NCBI GenBank assembly: GCA_946479905.1
Contig: CAMLIA010000130.1
Span: 1 to 12,478 of the forward strand
Direction: 5' to 3'
Origin: an uncultured Frankiales bacterium
GTDB taxonomy: Bacteria > Actinomycetota > Actinomycetes > Mycobacteriales > SCTD01
DNA: 12,478 nt
The position numbers were made by a program, and so were the translations under genes. A model generated the notes under the pieces. The model made no database searches and was not told the DNA's origin. It saw only the letters and a program-made list of their open reading frames with translations. This document shows, in pieces, positions 5,818-12,478 of the stretch. Position 1 is the stretch's first letter; each line of letters opens with the position of its first letter.

Positions 5818-7673
5818 AGGGCGGCCTTCGCGCGCTGGCCGCGGGTGCGCTGCCGCTCCTGGGCGCTCAGCACGACCTTGCGGATCCGCACGGTCGCGGG
5901 CGTCACCTCGACGCACTCGTCCTCGCGGCAGAACTCCAGCGCCTGCTCGAGCGACAGCTGCTTGTGCGGGATGAGCGGGACGAGCACGTCGGAGGAGCTC
6001 TGCCGCATGTTGGTGAGCTTCTTCTCCTTGGTGGGGTTGACGTCCATGTCGTCGGACCGGGAGTTCTCCCCGACGATCATGCCCTCGTAGACCTCGGTGC
6101 CGGGCCCGACGAACATCGTCCCGCGCTCCTGCAGGTTGGCCAGGGCGAAGCCCGTCGCCGGACCGCTGCGATCCGCGACCAGCGATCCGGACGGGCGGGT
6201 GCGGATCTCGCCGTGCCACGGCTCGTACCGCTCGTGCACGTGGTGCAGCAGGCCGGTGCCGCGGGTCTCGGTGAGGAACTCGGTCCGGAAGCCGATGAGG
6301 CCCCGTGCCGGGACGAGGTACTCCATCCGGATCCAGCCGGTGCCGTGGTCGACCATCTGCTCGAGCCGGCCCTTGCGCAGCGCCATCAGCTGGATGAGCA
6401 CGCCCTGGTAGTCGGCGGGGGCGTCGATGGTCAGCCGCTCGACCGGCTCGTGGATCTTGCCGTCGATCATCCGGGTCACGACCTGCGGCTTGCCGACGGT
6501 GAGCTCGAACAGCTCGCGGCGCATGACCTCCACCAGGATGGCCAGCTGCAGCTCGCCGCGGCCCTGCACCTCCCAGGTGTCCGGCCGCTCGGTCGGCAGC
6601 ACCCGGATCGAGACGTTGCCGACGAGCTCCTTGTCGAGCCGGTCCTTCACCATCCGCGCCGTGAGCTTCTTGCCGCTCTTGCCGGCCAACGGGGACGTGT
6701 TGATGCCGATCGTCATGGAGATGTTCGGCTCGTCGATGGTGATCAGCGGCAACGGCCGGGGGTCGTCGGGGTCGGCGAGCGTCTCGCCGATGGTGATCTC
6801 GGGGATGCCCGCGATGGCGACGATGTCGCCCGGGCCGGCCTGCTCGATCGGGACGCGGGTCAGCGCCTCGGTGCCGAGCAGCTCGGTCAGCTTCACCCGC
6901 TCCACCGTGCCGTCGTGCTTGCACCAGGCGACGGTCTGGCCCTTCTTGATCCAGCCGTTGTGGATGCGCAGCAGCGCCAGCCGCCCGAGGTAGGGCGAGG
7001 AGTCGAGGTTCGTCACGTGCGCCTGCAGCGGCACGTCCTCGTCGTAGGTCGGGGCGGGGATGGTGTCGCGGATGACCTGGAACAGCGCCTCGAGGTTCGG
7101 CTCGTCCGGCGACGCACCGTCGGCCGGCCGGTTGAGCGACGCCTGGCCGGTCTTGGCCTGGCAGTACACGATCGGGAAGTCGATCTGCTTCTCGTCCGCG
7201 TCGAGGTCGAGGAACAGCTCGTAGGTCTCGTCGACGACCTCGGCGATGCGGGCGTCCGGCCGGTCGACCTTGTTGATGATGAGGATGACGGGCTTCTTCT
7301 GCTGCAGCGCCTTGCGCAGGACGAAGCGGGTCTGGGGCAGCGGCCCCTCGCTGGCGTCCACGAGCAGGGCGACGCCGTCGACCATCGACAGCCCGCGCTC
7401 GACCTCACCGCCGAAGTCGGCGTGGCCGGGGGTGTCGATGATGTTGATGAGGAGGTCCTTGCGACGCACCGCGGTGTTCTTCGCGAGGATCGTGATGCCC
7501 TTCTCGCGCTCCAGGTCCATCGAGTCCATGACCCGGTCCTGGACCGCGCCCTCCTCGATGGTGTGCTCGGAGTAGGCGCCGGACTGCAGCAGCATCGCGT
7601 CGACGAGGGTCGTCTTGCCGTGGTCGACGTGCGCGACGATCGCGACGTTGCGGATGTCATCGCGTGTGGGCAT
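5808..7673 (-). CDS. typA: Translational GTPase TypA/BipA
   Basis: Ribosome-binding GTPase of the EF-G/LepA superfamily, implicated in ribosome assembly and in stress or cold adaptation. The protein has 621 residues (family about 600-630). G motifs in order: AHVDHGKT (14-21), EREKGIT (55-61), DTPGH (80-84), NKVD (134-137) and CQAKTG (171-176). These are followed by the domain II beta barrel and the TypA-specific C-terminal half, including VPARGLIGFRTEFLT and MDVNPTKEKKLTNMRQSS, which separate it from EF-G and LepA. The ATG at 7673 is chosen because PTRDDIRNVAIVAHVDHGK is the conserved N-terminus and GGAG lies nine bases upstream. An in-frame extension to 7718 would have no conserved residues. 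YqgE follows after ten bases. A TAGGAT -10 candidate lies about 50 bases upstream. Confidence 0.97.
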   Translation of the reverse strand: MPTRDDIRNVAIVAHVDHGKTTLVDAMLLQSGAYSEHTIEEGAVQDRVMDSMDLEREKGITILAKNTAVRRKDLLINIIDTPGHADFGGEVERGLSMVDGVALLVDASEGPLPQTRFVLRKALQQKKPVILIINKVDRPDARIAEVVDETYELFLDLDADEKQIDFPIVYCQAKTGQASLNRPADGASPDEPNLEALFQVIRDTIPAPTYDEDVPLQAHVTNLDSSPYLGRLALLRIHNGWIKKGQTVAWCKHDGTVERVKLTELLGTEALTRVPIEQAGPGDIVAIAGIPEITIGETLADPDDPRPLPLITIDEPNISMTIGINTSPLAGKSGKKLTARMVKDRLDKELVGNVSIRVLPTERPDTWEVQGRGELQLAILVEVMRRELFELTVGKPQVVTRMIDGKIHEPVERLTIDAPADYQGVLIQLMALRKGRLEQMVDHGTGWIRMEYLVPARGLIGFRTEFLTETRGTGLLHHVHERYEPWHGEIRTRPSGSLVADRSGPATGFALANLQERGTMFVGPGTEVYEGMIVGENSRSDDMDVNPTKEKKLTNMRQSSSDVLVPLIPHKQLSLEQALEFCREDECVEVTPATVRIRKVVLSAQERQRTRGQRAKAALAE

Positions 7674-7724
7674 GCGGGAAGGCTCCAAGGCAAAGGGGAA
7701 GGTGCCGAGAACCGGCAACGTGAC

Positions 7725-7730
7725 ATCCTA
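7725..7730 (-). promoter_or_regulatory. Putative -10 element (TAGGAT) for typA
   Basis: TAGGAT on the minus strand at 7730-7725, in the gap between typA and the divergent protease gene. It would start a transcript near 7718 with a leader of about 45 bases that includes the GGAG site. The -35 region is GC-rich and not recognisable. Confidence 0.4.
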
Positions 7731-7783
7731 GCGAGCGTCACCCCCGGGACCCCGGCTCGTTGAGGTCGTGTGACGTCCGTCCC

Positions 7784-7793
7784 AGGAGGATCC
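7784..7793 (+). promoter_or_regulatory. Ribosome binding site of the subtilase gene
   Basis: AGGAGG at 7784-7789, four bases before GTG at 7794. It places the start at 7794 rather than at an in-frame GTG at 7770, and yields a textbook signal peptide directly from the first residue. Confidence 0.75.
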
Positions 7794-8867
7794 GTGCTCC
7801 GCCGAACTGCCCTGCTGGCGGCTGTGGCCCTGGCGTTCGCCGCCGCGCCGCACGCCGGTGCTGCACGGCCCGCCGTGAAGACTCCCGTCGTCGCGCTGAT
7901 CGACACGGGCGTCCGGGCCACCCACCAGGAGTTCGACTACCGCGGCAAGTCCTCGACCAAGGACCAGTTCGTGGCGTGGTGGGACTTCACCAGCGCCAAG
8001 AAGGGCCACCACACGCTGCCCACCCCGGGCCAGACGTGGGACACCGAGATCGCGAACCCCTACGACGGCTGCGGTCACGGCACGCTGACCGCCGGCATGG
8101 TCGGCGGCCGCAACCGGACCCCGCAGAAGACCCCGTCCGCCTACCCCGGCGCCAAGCTCGCCATCGCCAAGGTCAGCAGCGACTCCTGCGCCATCGACAC
8201 CACCGTGATGGCGGCCGCCATCCGCTGGGCGACGCACACGGTGCACGCCGACGTGATCAGCATGTCGATCGGGTCGATCGTGCCGATCCCGGCGATCGTC
8301 AACCAGGACGTGTACGACGCGATCAGCGACGCCCGCCGCAACGGCGTGCTGGTGGTGGTCTCCAACGGCAACGGGTTCGGCAACCTCGGCCTCGTGCCGG
8401 GCGACCCGGGCTGGGCGAGCAGCTCCAGCGCCTCTCCGGACGCGCTCAGCGTCGGCGCCCAGGGCTCGACGGCCCTCATCAACTCGACCGACCCCGAGGT
8501 CGTCGCGGTCTACTCGATCGTCGGCCCCTCGAACACCAGCGACGACGGGTACGTCTCGAACGGCGGTACCTCCTTCGGGACGCCGTACGTCGCCGGGTTC
8601 GCCGCAGCGGTGCTGCTCGCGTCCCGGCAGGGCGGGCACCCGCTCTCGGCGGCCGCCCTGGAGCAGTTCCTCAAGGACAGCAGCCTGGACGGCATCATGC
8701 CGCCGGACTTCGAGGGCTACGGCGCCCTCGGCCAGGCCCAGCTGCCGGCCGCCCTCGCGAACGCGCGCGCCGGCCGGCTGCCGCACCGCCCGTCGCCCGA
8801 CGTCTCCGCCCTCTACGTCGACGGCGTCGCCGGCACCCTCCGGGAGCTCTGGACCTCGGCTACGTAG
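7794..8867 (+). CDS. Secreted subtilisin-like (S8) serine protease
   Basis: Exported endopeptidase of 357 residues. It begins with a Sec-type signal peptide: MLRR, a hydrophobic run, then a likely cut after PHAGA near residue 23. The catalytic triad and oxyanion residue are all visible: Asp37 in VVALIDTGV, His95 in DGCGHGT, Asn191 in VVVSNGNG and Ser260 in GGTSFGTPYVAG. Cys93 and Cys132 could form a disulphide. The mature region starts about ten residues before the Asp motif, so there is no I9-type propeptide. No C-terminal membrane anchor or sorting signal is seen, which argues against a typical type VII mycosin. The protein is probably free in the medium. It is divergent from typA; I could not identify its promoter. 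Its TAG stop overlaps a -10 element for the next gene. Confidence 0.93.
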   Translation: MLRRTALLAAVALAFAAAPHAGAARPAVKTPVVALIDTGVRATHQEFDYRGKSSTKDQFVAWWDFTSAKKGHHTLPTPGQTWDTEIANPYDGCGHGTLTAGMVGGRNRTPQKTPSAYPGAKLAIAKVSSDSCAIDTTVMAAAIRWATHTVHADVISMSIGSIVPIPAIVNQDVYDAISDARRNGVLVVVSNGNGFGNLGLVPGDPGWASSSSASPDALSVGAQGSTALINSTDPEVVAVYSIVGPSNTSDDGYVSNGGTSFGTPYVAGFAAAVLLASRQGGHPLSAAALEQFLKDSSLDGIMPPDFEGYGALGQAQLPAALANARAGRLPHRPSPDVSALYVDGVAGTLRELWTSAT

Positions 8868-8876
8868 GCTCGCCGC
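8865..8876 (+). promoter_or_regulatory. Putative leaderless -10 element (TAGGCT) ahead of the pirin leader ORF
   Basis: TAGGCT at 8865-8870 is followed by six bases and a GTG at 8877. The first three bases are the stop codon of the protease gene. The hexamer is identical to the HPt gene's -10. It predicts a transcript starting at 8877 that reads a short ORF and then pirin. Confidence 0.45.
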
Positions 8877-8906
8877 GTGAGCGGGGTCGCGGACGTGACG
8901 GGGTGA
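8877..8906 (+). CDS. Possible nine-codon leader ORF upstream of pirin
   Basis: GTG at 8877 opens the peptide MSGVADVTG and stops at TGA 8904-8906. The stop overlaps the pirin GTG (8903-8905) in the arrangement GTGA. It starts exactly six bases after TAGGCT, so it would be translated on a leaderless mRNA and hand ribosomes to pirin. The peptide has no recognisable motif; its likely role is coupling rather than making a product. There is no protein-level evidence, and chance cannot be excluded for so short a frame. Confidence 0.35.
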   Translation: MSGVADVTG

Positions 8907-8915
8907 CGCACCCCG
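8899..8915 (+). promoter_or_regulatory. Hairpin enclosing the pirin start codon
   Basis: A perfect 7-bp GC-rich stem, CGGGGTG (8899-8905) pairing with CACCCCG (8909-8915) around a three-base loop. The 5' arm contains the pirin GTG and the leader-ORF stop. Initiation at pirin should be poor unless an upstream ribosome opens it. Confidence 0.5.
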
Positions 8916-9790
8916 ACCGGCCCGTCCACGAGGTCTTCGGCGCCCGCGCCTTCGAGGTGGGGGACGGCACCGAGGTACGACGGCTGGTACCGCAGCGCCG
9001 GCTGCGGACCGTCGGCTCCTGGTGCTTCGCGGACCACTACGGCCCGGACGACGTCTCCGCCGGCCGGGGGATGCAGGTCCCGCCACACCCGCACACCGGG
9101 CTGCAGACGGTGAGCTGGCTGCTGGCGGGCGAGATCGTGCACCGCGACAGCCTCGGGTCGCTGCAGCGGGTCGGGCCGCAGGAGCTGTCGCTCATGACCA
9201 GCGGCGACGGGATCTCGCACTCCGAGGAGTCGCCGGACGACCGCCCTCCGGTGCTGCACGGGGTCCAGCTCTGGGTGGCGCTGCCCGAGGACCGACGGCA
9301 CGGTCCCCCGGCGTACGAGCACCACAGCGCGCTGCCGACCGTCGTCCACGGCGACCTCGCGGCCACGGTCTTCCTCGGTGCGCACGCCGCTGTCACGAGC
9401 CCCGGGACCGCGTACTCGCCGCTCGTCGGGCTCGAGGCGCGAGGCTCGGGCGAGCTGCCGCTCGAGCCCTCGTGGGAGCACGCCGCGTTCGCGCTCGAGG
9501 GGCCGGCCGAGATCGACGGGACCCGCTCCGAGGTCGGTGAGCTGGTGCAGCTGGGGCGCGGCCGTGACGCCGTGCAGGTGGACGGTCGCGTCATGGTCCT
9601 CGGCGGCGAGCCGCTCGCCGAGCAGCTGGTGCTGTGGTGGAACTTCGTGTGCCGCAGCGACGACGAGGTGGTCCGGGCCAGGGAGGACTGGGAGACGACC
9701 AGCGGGAGGTTCGGCACCGTCGAGGGCTACCCCGGTCCGGCGCTGTCCGCCCCGCCCCTCGGCCCGGTCCGCCTCATGCCGAGGAGCTGA
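8903..9790 (+). CDS. Pirin family protein
   Basis: Cupin-fold, metal-binding protein of 295 residues. Pirins are iron proteins with varied reported roles, including quercetinase activity and modulation of enzymes or transcription factors, so the specific role here is open. The N-terminal cupin shows PPHPHTGLQTVSWLLAG (60-76), with metal ligands His62 and His64, and SGDGISHSEES (100-110), with His106 and Glu108. The C-terminal pirin domain runs to NFVCRSDDEVVRAREDW. The GTG at 8903 fits the conserved start region and overlaps the stop of a nine-codon leader ORF; no good ribosome binding site is visible. Upstream in-frame sequence is the shadow of the protease gene. Its last 64 bases overlap the 3' end of the convergent mutT-like gene. 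Confidence 0.93.
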   Translation: MTHPDRPVHEVFGARAFEVGDGTEVRRLVPQRRLRTVGSWCFADHYGPDDVSAGRGMQVPPHPHTGLQTVSWLLAGEIVHRDSLGSLQRVGPQELSLMTSGDGISHSEESPDDRPPVLHGVQLWVALPEDRRHGPPAYEHHSALPTVVHGDLAATVFLGAHAAVTSPGTAYSPLVGLEARGSGELPLEPSWEHAAFALEGPAEIDGTRSEVGELVQLGRGRDAVQVDGRVMVLGGEPLAEQLVLWWNFVCRSDDEVVRAREDWETTSGRFGTVEGYPGPALSAPPLGPVRLMPRS

Positions 9791-10158
9791 CGGAGCTCGT
9801 CGACGAGCGGGGCGTCCACGGGGATCCACGCCACGTCGTCGAGCTCGGCCGCGGACAGCCACCGGTGGGCGTCGTGGTCGACCAGCAGCGGCTCGCCGAC
9901 GACGTCGCTGCACAGGTACACCCGCAGCACGGCCGTCTCCCCGATCAGCAGGTCGTCCCCGAGGCGGTCACCGACGACCGCGGTGACGCCCAGCTCCTCG
10001 GCCAGCTCCCGCTGCAGCGCCTCGACGTCGCTCTCGCCCGGCTCGACCTTGCCGCCCGGGAACTCCCAGAGCCCGGCGAGGTGCGGCGGTCCGGTGCGGC
10101 GGCTCGCCAGCACCCGGCCGTCCCGCAGGAGGGCCGCCCCGACCACGGCGACGCGCAC
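9727..10158 (-). CDS. Nudix hydrolase, MutT/8-oxo-dGTP diphosphatase-like
   Basis: Nucleotide-pool cleaning enzyme that probably hydrolyses oxidised nucleoside triphosphates such as 8-oxo-dGTP. The protein has 143 residues (MutT about 130). The Nudix box is perfect: Gly36, Glu42, Arg50-Glu51-Leu52, Glu54-Glu55, Gly57-Val58, reading GKVEPGESDVEALQRELAEE then LGV. It is preceded by LASRRTGPPHLAGLWEFPGG, as in MutT. The substrate is inferred from this resemblance only; many Nudix enzymes look alike. The start is GTG at 10158, with a weak AGGA upstream. The last 14-20 residues (RRTGPRGGADSAGPG) look like a non-conserved tail and are encoded antisense to the pirin C-terminus. It is divergent from the dehydratase-like gene across 38 bases. 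Confidence 0.92.
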   Translation of the reverse strand: MRVAVVGAALLRDGRVLASRRTGPPHLAGLWEFPGGKVEPGESDVEALQRELAEELGVTAVVGDRLGDDLLIGETAVLRVYLCSDVVGEPLLVDHDAHRWLSAAELDDVAWIPVDAPLVDELRQLLGMRRTGPRGGADSAGPG

Positions 10159-10184
10159 GGGGAGTCATCCTGCCCTGCCGCGGG

Positions 10185-10196
10185 TACAGTCCGGCC
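10185..10196 (+). promoter_or_regulatory. Leaderless -10 element (TACAGT) of the dehydratase-like gene
   Basis: TACAGT at 10185-10190, then six bases, then GTG at 10197. This is the same layout as at mshB and the HPt gene. A weak -35-like GAGTCA is 17 bases upstream (10162-10167). Confidence 0.55.
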
Positions 10197-10634
10197 GTGG
10201 CCACCCTCCTGGACGACGCGCTCATCGCCGACACGCTCGGGTCGCTGCCGGGCTGGCAGGGCGACAGCACCCGGCTGTGGCGCGACGTCTCCCTCGACCC
10301 CGACCAGGAGACGGAGCTGCGCCGCCAGATCGACGTCGACGCGGGCGCCATGGGCCACGCACCCACGTTCGAGCAGGCCGAGGGCGCGACCCGCATCGTG
10401 CTCCGCACCGCCGACCAGGACGGGGTCACGGAGCTCGACGTCGCGCTCGCCAGCCACATCAGCGACCTGCTGCACCGCATCTCCGGTGACGAGCGAGGTG
10501 TCGAGGCGATCCGCAAGGACGAGACCGTCGTCATCTTCCGCGCCGCGGAGGGGGCGGACGCCGAGGAGGAGCGCAGCCCCGGACCGCCGATCGCTGGCGG
10601 CGAGAACACCGCCCTGTTCGAGCCGGAGCGCTAA
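10197..10634 (+). CDS. Pterin-4a-carbinolamine dehydratase-like protein with a degenerate active site
   Basis: A protein of 145 residues whose first 95 follow the PCD/DCoH fold: LLDDALIADTLGSLPGW (4-20), a central helix, then GHAPTFEQAEGATRIVLRTA (53-72) and DGVTELDVALASHISDLL (75-92). True PCDs dehydrate 4a-hydroxytetrahydrobiopterin using a His-His-Pro motif and a third His about 17 residues later. Here an ungapped alignment from memory gives HAP (54-56) and TAD (71-73), so two of three histidines are alanine. The enzyme activity is doubtful; a binding or structural role is possible. A 50-residue acidic tail (about 96-145) exceeds the usual length. GTG at 10197 follows a leaderless -10. Its TAA stop overlaps the stop of the convergent membrane-protein gene by four bases. 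Confidence 0.8.
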   Translation: MATLLDDALIADTLGSLPGWQGDSTRLWRDVSLDPDQETELRRQIDVDAGAMGHAPTFEQAEGATRIVLRTADQDGVTELDVALASHISDLLHRISGDERGVEAIRKDETVVIFRAAEGADAEEERSPGPPIAGGENTALFEPER

Positions 10635-11491
10635 GCCGTCTCGAAGGCCCTGAGCACACCGCGCGGGACCCGCGCCTGAGGGACGGGACCGAGCAACCAG
10701 ACGGCGTCCTCCGGTCGTGACGGGACGAGCAGCGCACCCTGGTGGCCGCCGCGGCCGATGACGAGGACGAGGTCGGGGGCGTCGATCACGCCGCGCGCCT
10801 CCGCGGACCACGTGAAGTGCACGGGCGTCCGCAGCAGCACGTGCTGGCCGTCCGGAAGGCGCGCCTCGAACCACGACTGGTAGGCGGAGTTCAGCACCAT
10901 CGGCTGGTCGACGCGGCGCGTGACGGTGACCGGCACGACCTGACCGGCGTCCACGCCCGCCTGCACCCCGGCGACGATGCGGCCCGTCGTGGTGGCCGTG
11001 ACCACCAGGAACGCCAACGGGACCAGGCAGAAGACGAGAGACACGATGGCGGCGGCGTCCTCGTCCAGGAACAGGCCGTAGGAGACCGCGGCGACCAGCA
11101 GGGTGAGCAGCGGCACCAGCACGAAGGTGTACGACGTCCAGCGCAGCCTCTGGAACATCCGCTGCGGACCGCCCCACTGCCGCACCGGGGGGACGACGGG
11201 ACGGGTGTGCTCGCCGGCGAGCACCGCGTCGACGAGCCTGCTCACCAACCGGCGGTGCGGCAGCCACACCAGCAGGACAGGGAGCCCTGCGACCAGGACG
11301 CCGAGCACCAGGAAGGTGATCCGGATGCTGAGGTCGCTCTCGTCGCCGTCGAGCTCGGGGACGAACCCTGCCGACAGCAGCAGCACGGCGACGCCCCAGA
11401 GCGCCACGGACACCACCGTGAGCAGGAAGCGCCGGACCGGCCCGCCGCGCCGGACCGCGGGCAACGTCGTACCGCAGACGAGCGAGGTCAC
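10631..11491 (-). CDS. Four-helix membrane protein with a soluble C-terminal domain, function unknown
   Basis: A 286-residue protein I do not recognise. Helices are predicted near residues 21-43, 57-77, 121-141 and 146-166, in two pairs. Between them is a 40-residue basic stretch (78-118) with HRRLVSRLVDAVLAGEHTRP, probably cytoplasmic. The C-terminal 115 residues look beta-rich (VPVTVTRRVDQPMVL; DGQHVLLRTPVHFTW) and end in LLGPVPQARVPRGVLRAFE. That domain resembles the barrel-like appendages seen in many actinobacterial membrane proteins of unknown role. The GTG at 11491 has GGGAG about nine bases upstream; later starts are possible. It lies 15 bases downstream of citrate synthase on the same strand, so co-transcription is likely without implying a shared function. 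Confidence 0.8.
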   Translation of the reverse strand: MTSLVCGTTLPAVRRGGPVRRFLLTVVSVALWGVAVLLLSAGFVPELDGDESDLSIRITFLVLGVLVAGLPVLLVWLPHRRLVSRLVDAVLAGEHTRPVVPPVRQWGGPQRMFQRLRWTSYTFVLVPLLTLLVAAVSYGLFLDEDAAAIVSLVFCLVPLAFLVVTATTTGRIVAGVQAGVDAGQVVPVTVTRRVDQPMVLNSAYQSWFEARLPDGQHVLLRTPVHFTWSAEARGVIDAPDLVLVIGRGGHQGALLVPSRPEDAVWLLGPVPQARVPRGVLRAFETA

Positions 11492-11506
11492 AGCGGCAGT
11501 CTCCCC

Positions 11507-12478
<972 letters not shown>

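Noticed and set aside
5568..7763. Open plus-strand frame of 731 codons antisense to yqgE and typA
   Set aside because: Repetitive translation without motifs; the minus strand encodes an intact TypA with all G motifs.
7760..8902. In-frame upstream extension of pirin through the protease gene
   Set aside because: The extension is out of frame with the catalytic-triad subtilase and is low-complexity; conserved pirin sequence starts just after the GTG at 8903.

Overview
This window is high-GC (roughly 70% or more by eye), densely packed actinobacterial chromosome. Actinobacterial identity rests on the mycothiol deacetylase gene mshB, frequent GTG starts, and several starts with the leaderless layout TANNNT, six bases, then ATG or GTG. 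The chemoreceptor and CheW suggest a motile or chemosensory actinobacterium. I cannot place it to genus. I see no tRNA, rRNA, CRISPR array, insertion sequence or other sign of recent transfer.

Layout. (1) Positions 1-4860, minus strand: a run read mshB, then an FtsH-like AAA+ membrane metalloprotease, a small four-helix membrane protein, cheW, and a chemoreceptor that leaves the window at base 1. Only the mshB/ftsH junction (about 140 bases, with a 24-bp inverted repeat) is roomy; the other junctions are 7-26 bases. (2) Positions 4883-5242, plus strand: a stand-alone histidine phosphotransfer (HPt) protein, divergent from mshB across 22 bases that hold two overlapping -10 elements. (3) Positions 5249-7673, minus strand: typA/bipA followed by a YqgE/AlgH protein, joined by a hairpin with the typA stop codon in its loop. 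(4) Positions 7794-9790, plus strand: a secreted subtilisin-like protease, then a pirin whose start codon lies in a GC hairpin at the end of a possible nine-codon leader ORF. (5) Positions 9727-10634: a Nudix/MutT hydrolase (minus) that overlaps the pirin 3' end, divergent from a pterin-carbinolamine-dehydratase-like protein (plus) lacking two of the three family histidines. (6) Positions 10631-12478, minus strand: citrate synthase, cut by the window edge at its 5' end, followed by a four-helix membrane protein of unknown function.

How the genes relate. Most are conserved housekeeping genes: mycothiol synthesis (mshB), oxidised-nucleotide clean-up (mutT), ribosome-associated GTPase (typA) and the TCA cycle (gltA). 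The less ordinary part is signalling and membrane quality control. A chemoreceptor with a six-helix membrane sensor and no extracellular domain, a CheW adaptor and an orphan HPt protein surround an atypical FtsH-like protease. No defence or mobile system is visible. The most notable new material is regulatory: recurrent leaderless promoters, a compact bidirectional promoter, and start or stop codons held in hairpins.
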